Assembly: GCA_029557965.1 (NCBI GenBank)
Contig: JAKQIM010000012.1
Location: 1-64,000 of the forward strand
Origin: Chloroflexota bacterium
GTDB taxonomy: Bacteria > Chloroflexota > Anaerolineae > Anaerolineales > UBA4823
DNA: 64,000 bases
Reading direction: 5' to 3'
The translations under genes were made by a program, and so were the position numbers. Shown here in pieces: positions 48,234-57,275 of this stretch (positions are counted from its first letter, which is position 1; each line of letters starts with the position of its first letter). The notes beneath the pieces are model-generated. The model saw nothing but the letters and a program-made list of their open reading frames with translations. It was not told where the DNA came from and made no database searches.

Positions 48234-51200
48234 CTAGGGCTTTGTTTTCTTGACCGCCGCGGTGGGTTTCTTGGCTGCTGGGGTGCTCTTCGCCGCAGGC
48301 TTCTTCGCAGTAGGCTTCTTTGCTGTTGCGGTAGTTTTGCCCGCTGATTTTTTAGCGACTGCCGGGGTGTTCTTCGCCACAGGCTTTTTTGCGGCCGGTT
48401 TTTTCGCTGCCGTGGTGGGCTTCTTGGCCGCTGGTTTAGCGGCCGCAGTGCTCTTGACCGTCGCGGTGTTCTTGACCGCCGCTTTAGGGGCCTCTTTCGC
48501 CGCCTTCACTGCGGGCTTTTTGGCTGCCGCGGTGGGCTTCTTGGCCGCTGGCTTAGCAGCCGCGGCGCTCTTGACCGCCGGCTTCTTCGCTGTTGTGGTG
48601 GCGGCTTTCTTGGCCGCTGGCTTGGCGGCCGCGGTGTTTTTTACCGCCGCGGTGCTCTTGACCGTCATTTTAGAGGTCTCTTTTGTTGCCTTCGCCGCGG
48701 CGGCGCGCTTTGTTGTATCTTTAGCAGGCGGTTCTTCTTCGGCTGCGCCTGCCGCGGCCCCGTTCAACCCCAGGCTGAGCTGCTGGACAGGCTCAGGCGC
48801 CTTGAGGGGCTTCTCATCTTCCTCGAAAACAGGCTTGGGCACAGCCGCGGCTGCTTTGCGGGCGGCTTCGTTGAGCGGGCGCTGCGCCTCAGCAGGGATC
48901 GAGAGCCCTAAGACCTGGAAGGCGGTCTTCAACTCGATGACCGGTTTGCCAGATGCGGCCCGCGTTTGCAGGGGGGCCTCATCCAGGCGCATGGCCTTGG
49001 GGGCCAGCTTATCCAAAAGCAGGGTGACGCGGGCATTGCCTTTGCCGGCTGCCATGCCCACAACCTGGGTGGTGCGGGGCAGTTTCCAGGCAATCACGCC
49101 CTGCCCGTAACGGCCTTGCTGGGGGAATTGCTCGGCCGGCACGCGCTTGGCTTTGCCATCTGATGCCACCAACAGCACCTCGCCGCGCTTGGGGATCAGC
49201 TCCATGCCAACGATCTCGTCGCGCGCCCCCAGCTTGATGCCTCCCACACCGGCGGCAACCAGCCCCATGGGGCGCACATCCTCTTCACTAAAGCGGATGG
49301 CCATGCCATCGGCAGTTACTAACAGTACCTCATCTTTGCCACTGGTCAGGCGCACCCAGCCCAGCCGGTCGCCATCGTTAACCTTAGCCAGGGTGAAAGG
49401 TCGCCCGGTGGCGCCGGGCATCTCTTCCAGGGGGGTCTTCTTGACCTGGCCCTGGCGGGTGGCGGTGAAGACGAACCATCCTTCAGCCCGGTCGTCACGC
49501 TGGGGCAGGGTAAATAGCGCTGCTAGTTTGTCCCCTTCGCTCAAGGCTGAGACCTTGTGCAGGGGGGTGCCGTCTTGTGGGCTTTCGGATTCGGGCAGGG
49601 AGTGCATTGGAATGCCGGCGGCCTCACCGTTTTCGGCCACCAGGAACAAGGTGTCGCGCGTGTTGGCTTGCAGTAAGAAGGATGGCGCTGCCGTGCCGCT
49701 CAGGCGGGGCGGCTTTTCATCTTGCGTGCGCGAAACCAGGCCATCTGCGGTAGAGACCACCCATACGGTGCGCTCGGGCATCAGGTCTGATGCGGTCAGG
49801 ATGGGGGTGGCGGCATTTGCGCCTGCCCCGCGCCGCGCAATCTGCGTGCGGCGCCGGTCGCCGTAAGTCTCTTTTACCAGGCGCAGCTCATCTGCCACCA
49901 CCTGGCGCATCTTGGCCGGCGAATGCAGCAAAGCTTCCAATTCTTTGATCTGCGCTTGCAGCTCTTTGTATTCATCGTCGATCTTTTTTCGTTCCAATGC
50001 GGCCAGGCGGCGGAGCTGCATATCCAAAATTGCCTGCGCCTGCACATCGCTGAGCTTGAAGCGCTTCATCAGGCGCTCGCGAGCCACCTCGGCATCGGGT
50101 GCTTTGCGGATCAGGTCGATCACCTCATCCAGGTATTTGATGGCCGTGCGCAGACCTTCAAGGATGTGGGCGCGCTGGCGGGCTTTCTTGAGCTCAAATT
50201 CAGCCCGCCGTTGTACCACTTCCAGGCGGTGATCGAGGTAAACGTGCAGGGCTTGCTTGAGCGAGAGCAGGCGCGGCTCGCCGTTGACCAAGGCCAGCAT
50301 GATAATGCCGAAGGTTGAGCGCATGGGGGTGTTCTTATACAGGTCTTGCAGCACCCTTTCTGGCTCGGCCGTCTTGCTCAACTCGATGACGATGCGCAGG
50401 CCGTGGCGGTCTGATTCGTCGCGCAGGTCTGCGATGCCCTCGATGCGTTCCTCGCGGGCCAGTTCGGCGATGCGCTCGATGAGCGAGGATTTGTTGGTCA
50501 TGTAGGGCAGTTCTGTAACGATGATGCGCGTGCGGCCGCGGCTGATCTCTTCGATATGGGCACTGGCCTGCACCACGATCTTCCCACGCCCGGTGCCGTA
50601 AGCGGCTTTCAGTTCGTCTTCGCCTTCTTCTTGCACGATCAGGCCGCCGGTGGGGAAGTCGGGCCCTTGGATGAAGCGCATCAAGTTTTCAACGTTGATG
50701 TCGTCCAGCCGCTCCCAATTTTCCAGCATGTAAACCAGCGCGCCCACCACCTCGCCCAGGTTGTGGGGAGGAACATTGGTCGACATGCCCACTGCGATGC
50801 CGGTAGCGCCGTTGACCAGCAGGTTGGGGATGGCGGCAGGCAGTACATCGGGTTCGGCCAGGCTGCCGTCGAAGTTATCTGAGAAATTGACCGTTTCTTT
50901 GCGGATATCAGCCAGCATTTCCATGGCGGGGGCGGCCAGGCGGGCTTCGGTATAACGCATGGCTGCCGGGGGATCGCCATCAACGCTGCCAAAGTTGCCC
51001 TGGCCATCCACCAGCATCACGCGCATCGAGAAATCCTGTGCCATGCGGGCCATGGCCTCGTACACGGCCATATCGCCGTGGGGGTGGTATTTACCCAGCA
51101 CCTCACCCACGATGCGGGCCGACTTCTTGAATTCTGTTTCGGGCCGCATGCCCATATCGAACATGGCGTACAGGATGCGCCGGTGGACCGGTTTGAGCCC

Positions 51201-51311
51201 GTCACGGGCGTCGGGCAGGGCGCGCGACACGATCACGCTCATGGCGTAATCGAGATAGGCTTGCTGCATCTCTTGGTCAATATCTACAGGACGAACCAGG
51301 CCAACTTCCAT
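48234..51311 (-). CDS. DNA gyrase/topoisomerase IV subunit A with histone-H1-like tail
   Basis: A 1025-aa type IIA topoisomerase A subunit. The N-terminal breakage-reunion domain has [35 protein letters not shown] and catalytic Tyr120 in [10 protein letters not shown]. The six-blade C-terminal domain keeps blade motifs [15 protein letters not shown] and [16 protein letters not shown], but the canonical GyrA box (QRRGGKG) expected after the first blade is missing (there [14 protein letters not shown]). The last ~165 residues are Lys/Ala/Pro/Thr repeats ([20 protein letters not shown]), resembling histone H1 or AlgP tails. Usual GyrA is about 820-870 aa. Loss of the box favours a topo IV-like role; the tail should bind DNA. 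Confidence 0.88.
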   Translation of the reverse strand: MEVGLVRPVDIDQEMQQAYLDYAMSVIVSRALPDARDGLKPVHRRILYAMFDMGMRPETEFKKSARIVGEVLGKYHPHGDMAVYEAMARMAQDFSMRVMLVDGQGNFGSVDGDPPAAMRYTEARLAAPAMEMLADIRKETVNFSDNFDGSLAEPDVLPAAIPNLLVNGATGIAVGMSTNVPPHNLGEVVGALVYMLENWERLDDINVENLMRFIQGPDFPTGGLIVQEEGEDELKAAYGTGRGKIVVQASAHIEEISRGRTRIIVTELPYMTNKSSLIERIAELAREERIEGIADLRDESDRHGLRIVIELSKTAEPERVLQDLYKNTPMRSTFGIIMLALVNGEPRLLSLKQALHVYLDHRLEVVQRRAEFELKKARQRAHILEGLRTAIKYLDEVIDLIRKAPDAEVARERLMKRFKLSDVQAQAILDMQLRRLAALERKKIDDEYKELQAQIKELEALLHSPAKMRQVVADELRLVKETYGDRRRTQIARRGAGANAATPILTASDLMPERTVWVVSTADGLVSRTQDEKPPRLSGTAAPSFLLQANTRDTLFLVAENGEAAGIPMHSLPESESPQDGTPLHKVSALSEGDKLAALFTLPQRDDRAEGWFVFTATRQGQVKKTPLEEMPGATGRPFTLAKVNDGDRLGWVRLTSGKDEVLLVTADGMAIRFSEEDVRPMGLVAAGVGGIKLGARDEIVGMELIPKRGEVLLVASDGKAKRVPAEQFPQQGRYGQGVIAWKLPRTTQVVGMAAGKGNARVTLLLDKLAPKAMRLDEAPLQTRAASGKPVIELKTAFQVLGLSIPAEAQRPLNEAARKAAAAVPKPVFEEDEKPLKAPEPVQQLSLGLNGAAAGAAEEEPPAKDTTKRAAAAKATKETSKMTVKSTAAVKNTAAAKPAAKKAATTTAKKPAVKSAAAAKPAAKKPTAAAKKPAVKAAKEAPKAAVKNTATVKSTAAAKPAAKKPTTAAKKPAAKKPVAKNTPAVAKKSAGKTTATAKKPTAKKPAAKSTPAAKKPTAAVKKTKP

Positions 51312-51319
51312 AATGACTC

Positions 51320-52696
51320 CTACAGCGGCTCGAAACGGGCCGTGAAATGGCGCAGCAGCTCAGGGGCATAGGTGAACTTGTAGCCTCGGAGGAACTGCCG
51401 GCGCTCTTTGATCCTGGCAGTGGATTCTGCCACGTAATCTAAATGACTTTGCGTGTATACCCGGCGGGGAATTGCCAGGCGCACCAGTTCCAGCCTGGGA
51501 TAGACCATTTCTCCGGTTTGGGGGTGGGGGTGGGCGAACATCACCGAGCCAATCTCTACCCCGCGTATACCGCCTTCTAGATACAACTCTACGGCCAAGG
51601 CCTGCCCGGGGAAGTGGCCCTGGGGGATGTGGGGCAGTAAACGCCCGGCATCGATGTAAATGGCATGCCCGCCCGGCGGCTCGACGATGGGAATGCCCAT
51701 CTCCAGCAAGCGCTCGCCCAGGTAGGCGGTCTGGCCCAGGCGGTAGGCCAGGTAGCTTTCGTCCAGCCCTTCCCACAGGCCGGTCGCCAGGGCATCCAGG
51801 TCGCGCCCGGCCAGGCCCCCATAGGTGGGGAAGCCTTCGCGCAAGATCAGCTCGTTGCAAGCACGCTGGTACAGGCCATCGTCGTTCATGGTCAAGAAGC
51901 CGCCGATATTGACGATGGCGTCTTTCTTGGCGCTCATCGTTGCACCATCGGCCAGGGCAAAGATCTCATTGGCAATCTCTAGGGTGCTCTTGTTTTGGTA
52001 GCCCGGCTCGCGCAGCTTGATGAAATAGGCGTTCTCGGCGTACCGGCAGGCATCGATGAAGAAGGGAATACCAAATTGGCGATAAATGGCAGCCACGGCC
52101 TTCAGGTTAGCCATTGAAACCGGTTGGCCGCCGCCGGCATTGTTGGTGATGGTGATCATGCCGAAGGGGATGTTTTCTACGCCGGTCGTCTGGATGAAGC
52201 TGCGCAGTTTCTCGAGATCCATGTTGCCTTTGAATGGATCACGGTTGGTGGGGTCAGATGCGGCCTCGCAGACCAGGTTGACCGGCTGGCCGCCGCGCGC
52301 CCGGATGTTGGCGTCGGTAGTATCGAAATGCATGTTGGATGGCACATACTTGCCAGCCCCCATCAATAAAGCGCACAAGATGTTCTCGGCGGCACGCCCC
52401 TGGTGGGTTGGGATGAAATGCTTGAAGCCAAAGATCTTCTGCATGGCTTCAGCCAGGCGGTAATACGAGCGTGCCCCTGCATATGATTCGTCGCCGCGCA
52501 TAATGGCGGCCCACTGTTCTTGACTCATGGCGCCAGTGCCTGAATCGGTCAGCAGATCGATGAAAACATCCTCTGCTTTCAATGAGAACAGGTTATAACC
52601 TGCCTGTTTCAGCGCCTCTTGACGTGCCTGAGGTGAGATCAGCCGGATTGCCTCAACGGTCTTGATGCGGAAAGGTTCAGGTGGGTAGATGGTCAT
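51320..52696 (-). CDS. tnaA: Tryptophanase (PLP beta-eliminating lyase)
   Basis: A 458-aa PLP enzyme of the tryptophanase/tyrosine phenol-lyase family: [35 protein letters not shown] lysine in [18 protein letters not shown], and C-terminus [12 protein letters not shown]. Two discriminating sites favour tryptophanase: [11 protein letters not shown] (Asp as in TnaA FFDTT, not Thr as in tyrosine phenol-lyase) and [10 protein letters not shown] (no Arg, unlike the lyase MERG). It converts Trp to indole, pyruvate and ammonia. It sits 8 bp upstream of the gyrase-type gene on the same strand, an unusual pairing. AAGGAG lies 13 bp before the ATG. Confidence 0.88.
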   Translation of the reverse strand: MTIYPPEPFRIKTVEAIRLISPQARQEALKQAGYNLFSLKAEDVFIDLLTDSGTGAMSQEQWAAIMRGDESYAGARSYYRLAEAMQKIFGFKHFIPTHQGRAAENILCALLMGAGKYVPSNMHFDTTDANIRARGGQPVNLVCEAASDPTNRDPFKGNMDLEKLRSFIQTTGVENIPFGMITITNNAGGGQPVSMANLKAVAAIYRQFGIPFFIDACRYAENAYFIKLREPGYQNKSTLEIANEIFALADGATMSAKKDAIVNIGGFLTMNDDGLYQRACNELILREGFPTYGGLAGRDLDALATGLWEGLDESYLAYRLGQTAYLGERLLEMGIPIVEPPGGHAIYIDAGRLLPHIPQGHFPGQALAVELYLEGGIRGVEIGSVMFAHPHPQTGEMVYPRLELVRLAIPRRVYTQSHLDYVAESTARIKERRQFLRGYKFTYAPELLRHFTARFEPL

Positions 52697-52759
52697 GGTT
52701 TCGAGTATTCTCCTTGCGCTTTAGTGTAGCATGGATTGGAAAAATGGCAAGGTAAATTT

Positions 52760-52795
52760 GGGCACATGTGCCCCTGCCAGTATTTGATATATAAT
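52760..52795 (+). promoter_or_regulatory. Promoter region with perfect 14-bp palindrome
   Basis: TATAAT at 52790-52795 lies 6 bp before the ATG at 52802, implying a leaderless message. A perfect palindrome GGGCACATGTGCCC (52760-52773) lies at the -35 position between the divergent tnaA and small membrane protein genes, a good place for an operator. Confidence 0.55.
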
Positions 52796-52801
52796 AGCCC
52801 T

Positions 52802-52981
52802 ATGCCCATGAAAACCCTCCGCCGTTGGTTAGCCATTATCCTGGTTATCCTCTCCATCATCTTGCTTGTGTGGGGATTATGGCCGGCAGGCTCTGCGGTG
52901 CAGACTCTGCCGCTGGAGCCATCGGATATGCAAATCCCCACGCCAGAGGGCCTGCTGCCCTGGTTGGGAATTTTGGTGTAG
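52802..52981 (+). CDS. Small single-pass membrane protein, 59 aa
   Basis: MPMKTLRRWLAIILVILSII and following residues: a short basic N-terminus, one transmembrane helix and about 30 residues outside (LEPSDMQIPTPEGLLPWLG). No recognised domain. The start at 52802 (or 52808) fits the leaderless promoter. Its stop lies 8 bp before the next lipoprotein gene, so the two are probably co-transcribed. Confidence 0.55.
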   Translation: MPMKTLRRWLAIILVILSIILLVWGLWPAGSAVQTLPLEPSDMQIPTPEGLLPWLGILV

Positions 52982-52989
52982 CGGCGGCT

Positions 52990-53760
52990 ATGAAGCGCCT
53001 GGCCCGCCACCCACGGTACTGGCTTTTGGCAGCCTGCCTGCTCTTGTTCGGCGCGTCTTGCGCGGCCCCGGCGGCAACCCCGGCTAATCCAGACCGCCCC
53101 ACCACCGAGGCTACCCAGGTTCAAAGCGGCATTGAGGGCGCGGCAACTGCTACCCCGGTTGTAGGCTCGCCTGCCATCTTAGAAGCGCGCCGCCTGACGT
53201 TGGAATGGCCGCCGCACCTGCGGGCCGGCGATTCAGACCTGGTGCGCCTGACGCTCGAGGTGGATGACCTGGGGGGCATCACCCCTACCGCAGAGCTGGA
53301 AGGCCACGCGACTGTCGGTGAGACGGTTTATATCCCCGATGTATACGCTACCCATAGTGTGTTTGCAGAGGCACGCCTGGACCTGGCGGGTATGGAAGTG
53401 TCGCCGGCCGAAACCATCAGCCAGGCGCTGCTGCCGGGGCAGTCAGTGACTTATTATTGGAGTGTCAGTTCGGACGATATTGGGGTTTATCGCGGCACGG
53501 TCTGGCTGTACCTGCGTTTCTTGCCTTTGGATGGAGCACCCGCCAGCGAACGCCCGCTCTCGGCGCAGATGATCGAGATTGAGACGGTCAATCTGCTGGG
53601 GATGGGCGGCACCTCCGCCCGCTGGTTGGGGACGGTGGGCTTGTTCTTGGGCGGTATGTTGGGATTGGATGATCTGTTGAAGCTGGCAAAGACAATGATC
53701 CAGGGCCGCCGGACAGGCAAGCGGGTGCCTGCTCCGATCGAAACACCTGGAAAACAGTGA
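52990..53760 (+). CDS. Lipoprotein of unknown function with C-terminal membrane segment
   Basis: A 256-aa exported protein: signal peptide with lipobox LFGASC (MKRLARHPRYWLLAACLLLF), a Thr/Ala/Pro linker, a beta-rich domain (LTLEWPPHLRAGDSDLVRLT; YYWSVSSDDIGVYRGTVWLY) and a hydrophobic segment near the C-terminus (WLGTVGLFLGGMLGLDDLLK). Not recognised. The longer frame to 52825 overlaps the small membrane gene and lacks a signal peptide. Followed after 4 bp by a metallo-hydrolase gene. Confidence 0.65.
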   Translation: MKRLARHPRYWLLAACLLLFGASCAAPAATPANPDRPTTEATQVQSGIEGAATATPVVGSPAILEARRLTLEWPPHLRAGDSDLVRLTLEVDDLGGITPTAELEGHATVGETVYIPDVYATHSVFAEARLDLAGMEVSPAETISQALLPGQSVTYYWSVSSDDIGVYRGTVWLYLRFLPLDGAPASERPLSAQMIEIETVNLLGMGGTSARWLGTVGLFLGGMLGLDDLLKLAKTMIQGRRTGKRVPAPIETPGKQ

Positions 53761-53764
53761 CAAT

Positions 53765-54397
53765 ATGCTAAACATCACATTCTTCAAACTGGGGCCGGTG
53801 GTCACCAACAGCTACCTGTTGAGCGATAGCGAGACGGGCGAAGCGGTGATTATCGACCCGGCCTGGAGCGGCGAATTCCTGGCAGATGAGATCGAACAGC
53901 GCGGCCTGCGCCTCAAGCAAGTTTGGGTGACCCATGCCCACTTCGATCACATGGGCGGTGCGGCGGCCATTTTGCGCCAGTTGAAACCGGCACCCAAGAT
54001 GGCTTTGCATCCCAATGACCTGGATTTGTGGCGCACGCGCGGCAGTGCATCCCTTTTTGGCCTGCATGTAGAACCAGCCCCTGACCCTGATGTGAGCCTG
54101 GAACACGGGCAGATGCTTTCGCTGGGCAGGCATACGTTTGAGGTGCGTCATGTGCCGGGCCATACCGCGGGGCACGTGATGTTCTATTGTGCGTCTGAGA
54201 AGGCGGCCTTCGTGGGGGATGTGCTTTTCGCGGGCAGCATTGGCCGCACCGACCTGCCCGGCGGCGACTACGCCACGCTGATGACCAGCCTGCGCAGCCA
54301 GGTGCTGACCCTGCCGAACGATACGCAGATCTATTCGGGTCATGGTGATGTGACAACGATAGGCGAAGAGCTGGACAGCAATCCATTCTTGACCTGA
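53765..54397 (+). CDS. MBL-fold metallo-hydrolase (glyoxalase II-like)
   Basis: A 210-aa metallo-beta-lactamase-fold hydrolase. The zinc motif is VTHAHFDHMGG, with later ligands in VRHVPGHTAGHVMFYC, FVGDVLFAGSIGRTDLPGGD and IYSGHGDVTTIGEE. Closest in pattern to hydroxyacylglutathione-hydrolase/YcbL-type thioester hydrolases. It terminates in the 48-bp palindrome shared with the convergent RNase Y gene. The physiological substrate is unknown. Confidence 0.9.
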   Translation: MLNITFFKLGPVVTNSYLLSDSETGEAVIIDPAWSGEFLADEIEQRGLRLKQVWVTHAHFDHMGGAAAILRQLKPAPKMALHPNDLDLWRTRGSASLFGLHVEPAPDPDVSLEHGQMLSLGRHTFEVRHVPGHTAGHVMFYCASEKAAFVGDVLFAGSIGRTDLPGGDYATLMTSLRSQVLTLPNDTQIYSGHGDVTTIGEELDSNPFLT

Positions 54398-54439
54398 TAC
54401 AAAAAAGCGGCGCTCGAGCGCCGCTTTTTTGTATCAGGT
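54392..54439. terminator. 48-bp perfect palindrome, bidirectional terminator
   Basis: Arms 54392-54415 and 54416-54439 are perfectly complementary. The GC core GCGGCGCTC is flanked by A6/T6, so either strand ends with a U-tract. It contains the metallo-hydrolase stop codon and lies 48 bp from the rny stop. Confidence 0.92.
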
Positions 54440-54449
54440 AGTGTTGGTT

Positions 54450-54503
54450 GTTACTTGGCGTAACGCCGTTATTTGGCGTAACGCTGCTACTTGGCGTAAT
54501 CGA
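54450..54503 (-). repeat. Three tandem 18-bp units duplicating the rny 3' end
   Basis: Units GTTACTTGGCGTAACGCC, GTTATTTGGCGTAACGCT and GCTACTTGGCGTAATCGA (+ strand). On the minus strand each encodes Tyr-Ala-Lys-stop in the rny frame, giving three successive in-frame stops 18 bases apart (54489, 54471, 54453). Confidence 0.8.
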
Positions 54504-56016
54504 CCGCCCGCGTTTCGCGGATCACCGTGACCTTGATCTGGCCTGGATACTGCATGGTATCTTCGATGTTCTTGGCGATATCGCGCGCCAGGCGGATCGA
54601 TTCCAGGTCGTCGATGTCTTCTGGCTTGACGAAAATGCGCACCTCACGCCCAGCTTGCAGCGCAAAGGCCTGATTCACACCCTTATACGAATTGGCCAGG
54701 TCCTCAAGCGTGCGCACACGTTTAATGTATTGGTCCAGGCTCTCTCGGCGGGCACCGGGGCGGGCGCCAGAGATGGCATCTGCGGCTTCAGCGATCACTG
54801 CTTCTACCGTTTCTTGCTCGACCTCATGGTGGTGCGAGGCGATGGCGTTGACCACCTTGGCGGGGACGCCATAGCGCCGGGCAAACTCGGCTCCCAGCAG
54901 GGCGTGGGTGCCTTCCATGTTATGGTCCATGGCTTTACCCAGGTCATGCAGCAGGCCGGCCGCCTTGGATACATCTACGTCTGCACCCAGCTCAGAGGCC
55001 AGGACGCCTGACAGCCGCGCCACTTCTACCGCATGTTGGAGCTGGTTCTGCCCGTAAGAGGTACGGAACTTGAGCCTGCCAAGCATCTTCATTACCTCAG
55101 GGTGCAGGCCGGGCACGCCGGCATCGTATGCGGCTTGCTCACCGGCATCTGCAATGATGCGGTCCACTTCGCGCTGTTCTTGCTTGAGGATTTTCTCAAC
55201 ATGGGCGGGGTGGATGCGGCCATCTTGCACCAGCTTGGCCAGAGAACGGCGGGCCACCTCGCGGCGCACCGGGTCGAAGCATGAGATGGTCACTGCTTCA
55301 GGGGTGTCATCCACGATCACGTCCACACCTGCGGCCTGCTCGAAGGCATGAATATTGCGCCCGTTGCGTCCGATGATGCGCCCTTTCATCTCTTCTGATG
55401 GGATGGGCACAACCGAAGTGGTGACTTCTGAAACGTGTTCAGAGGCCAGGCGTTGAATGGCGGTAGAGATGATCTCGCGCGCCCGTCGTTCGCCCTCTTC
55501 CTGGGCTTCGCCCTCTACCTGGCGGATGATGCGGGCCATATCGCCGCGGGCGTCTTTCTCGACCTCAGCCAACAGCACACCGCGGGCGTCTTCGGTAGTC
55601 ATCTGCGAGATGCGCTGCAGCTCTTCCACCTGATCAGAATGTAATTTTTCGATATCGTTGGCACGCTTGTCGATCAAGCTCTGGCGCTTGTTCAGGGTGG
55701 CCTCGCGCTTTTCCAGCCGGTCGGCGCGCCCATCCATCTCTTCGCGACGCTTTTGCAGGCGGTCTTCCTCGCGGCTCAGGTCGCTGCGCCGGCGGCCGAC
55801 CTCGACCTCGGCGGCCTGGCGGATCTGGATAGCCTTGTCTTTGGCCTGCAGTTCAAGCGCATGGGCCTGTTCTTGAGCCTGGGCCAGGATATCTTCGGCT
55901 TTGGCTTGTTGGCGGGCTTTTTCTTGCTTGGCCATGTAGTAGTGAATGCCATACCCGGCGCCAAGCCCAGCCGCCAAGGCAATGATGATAATGATGATCG
56001 CGATCCATAGTTCCAT
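54487..56016 (-). CDS. rny: Ribonuclease Y
   Basis: A 509-aa membrane-anchored endoribonuclease that initiates mRNA decay. N-terminal transmembrane helix (MELWIAIIIIIIALAAGLGA), a long coiled coil (about 30-190), a KH domain with GRNGRNIHAFEQAAGVDVIV, and an HD domain with AGLLHDLGKAMDHNMEGTHA and AIASHHHEV. The C-terminal segment DLESIRLARDIAKNIEDTMQ, YPGQIKVTVIRE is diagnostic. Length is standard. It follows recX by 3 bp. Its last codons are triplicated in the DNA behind the stop. Confidence 0.96.
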   Translation of the reverse strand: MELWIAIIIIIIALAAGLGAGYGIHYYMAKQEKARQQAKAEDILAQAQEQAHALELQAKDKAIQIRQAAEVEVGRRRSDLSREEDRLQKRREEMDGRADRLEKREATLNKRQSLIDKRANDIEKLHSDQVEELQRISQMTTEDARGVLLAEVEKDARGDMARIIRQVEGEAQEEGERRAREIISTAIQRLASEHVSEVTTSVVPIPSEEMKGRIIGRNGRNIHAFEQAAGVDVIVDDTPEAVTISCFDPVRREVARRSLAKLVQDGRIHPAHVEKILKQEQREVDRIIADAGEQAAYDAGVPGLHPEVMKMLGRLKFRTSYGQNQLQHAVEVARLSGVLASELGADVDVSKAAGLLHDLGKAMDHNMEGTHALLGAEFARRYGVPAKVVNAIASHHHEVEQETVEAVIAEAADAISGARPGARRESLDQYIKRVRTLEDLANSYKGVNQAFALQAGREVRIFVKPEDIDDLESIRLARDIAKNIEDTMQYPGQIKVTVIRETRAVDYAK

Positions 56017-56019
56017 AGG

Positions 56020-56667
56020 TTAACCCTCGTTATTTTGTATTTGATTCCAGTGGCGGTCCACTGTTTCGCGGATGACCGCGTAGCCAAACCCGCGCCGTGC
56101 CAGGAAGCCAGACAGCTTCTGTTTGAAAGCTGTCTCATCCAGCCCGGCTAACCTGCGGGCTTGTTTGTTGGCCGCTTGATCGGCCAACGCCTGCTCGTCT
56201 ACCTCTGCCAGGGCCTGTTGAATAGATTCGTCGTCCAAACCGCGCTGGCGCATCTCAACCACCAGGGCGCGCCGGCCGCGCGGCCGGAATTCACTGCGGT
56301 TCTCTACCCAGGCCTGGGCAAAGCGGTTGTCATCTATCAAACCGGCACGCTGCAAACGCGCCAGCACATCTTCGATTACCTCGGCAGGCACATCATGCTT
56401 GACCAGGTTGCGGCGTACTTCAGCACTGGCACGTGGGCGGTAGCTGAGCAGCCTGAGCGCTTGTTGGTAAGCCACCTCGCGCCCATCTTCGGCTTGCAGT
56501 TGGGCGATCTTCTCGGCACTCAGCACCTGGCCAATGCTCAGCCAGCCTGCCGTGATGCGCGCCAGCCCGAAGGCGTATTCGCCATCCAGGTACACGTTAA
56601 CCCGCTGGGGGTTACGTTTCTGGACTTTCAGTGCCGTGATCGTGCCGCCTTCAATCGCTTCGCTCAT
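56020..56667 (-). CDS. recX: Regulatory protein RecX
   Basis: A 215-aa protein of the RecX family, which binds and modulates RecA filaments. It shows the three tandem three-helix repeats: ALRLLSYRPRASAEVRRNLV, AGLIDDNRFAQAWVENRSEF, RGRRALVVEMRQRGLDDESI and LSGFLARRGFGYAVIRETVD. An N-terminal extension (ITALKVQKRNPQRVNVYLDG) is typical of Gram-positive and Chloroflexota forms. Cotranscribed with rny; no recA nearby. Confidence 0.9.
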   Translation of the reverse strand: MSEAIEGGTITALKVQKRNPQRVNVYLDGEYAFGLARITAGWLSIGQVLSAEKIAQLQAEDGREVAYQQALRLLSYRPRASAEVRRNLVKHDVPAEVIEDVLARLQRAGLIDDNRFAQAWVENRSEFRPRGRRALVVEMRQRGLDDESIQQALAEVDEQALADQAANKQARRLAGLDETAFKQKLSGFLARRGFGYAVIRETVDRHWNQIQNNEG

Positions 56668-57275
56668 CTGTGTACCAATGCAAAAGCCGCGACCCTTCTA
56701 CTCAGGCCACGGCTGAATAATACGCTCCTAGGATAAGTTGTTCGTTCAGCGCCGCAGGCTGGGCCGGTCAATCAGGCGGGTTCCAGGCTTGCGGGAGGGC
56801 TTTCCTGTGCCAGTCTAGGGTGAATTAAGATAGACTGCCGCACAGAGGGCTGCGGTGCTATCATGGGGGGCGGCTGTCCATCTCGTTGATCGTTTCACAG
56901 GACACTCAAGACATCATTATTCTGTTTGATCGGGCCGGTGAGGTTACCAACCACTAACCAAACCGCTAACCAAGAACACAGGCAAAGTCAAACACCGAAC
57001 GTAAGCGTTTCCAGAAATCGTTTTTATTCAGATCCGCGGCCGCGCTGCTCGATGATTAGAAGATAAAAGGCAGCGCAGCTACCAACGCCCCGGGGCTCCA
57101 GCAAGCTGGTTTGCTCTCCAAGGGGCGCAACCGCTCTGTGCCTGCCGGCAGAGAGCAGATAGATTTTTAAGGTTAACAAATTATACATGATAATGGAGAT
57201 TCTGGGGATTTAACTTCTGAGGAAAGAACTGGAAAAGCGCGTGGGCAGAGTCTTAACCCGGTGAGGCTTGAGAAG
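56668..57275. other. 608-bp stretch without a recognised gene
   Basis: No ORF with credible codon use or homology was seen, and no tRNA. The inspected landmarks of tmRNA and RNase P RNA were absent. The segment contains a -10-like TATAAT facing recX (minus strand, near 57188) without a good -35, several short inverted repeats, and an AT-rich part at 57165-57200. It likely holds the recX-rny promoter. Confidence 0.4.

Noticed and set aside
48234-48720. CRISPR-like or tandem DNA repeat array
   Set aside because: Repetition comes from Lys/Ala/Pro codon repeats in frame with gyrA; units vary and there are no spacers.
48250-49110. Long + strand frame rich in Ala/Phe/Gly that looks like a membrane protein
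   Set aside because: It is the antisense of the Lys/Ala repeat tail of the gyrase-type gene; repeat codons read backward give hydrophobic residues. No start signal.
56668-57275. Possible tmRNA, RNase P RNA or 6S RNA in the gap
   Set aside because: A GAGGAAAG string occurs near 57219 but the rest of the RNase P core is absent; no tRNA-like ends or tag ORF for tmRNA were found.
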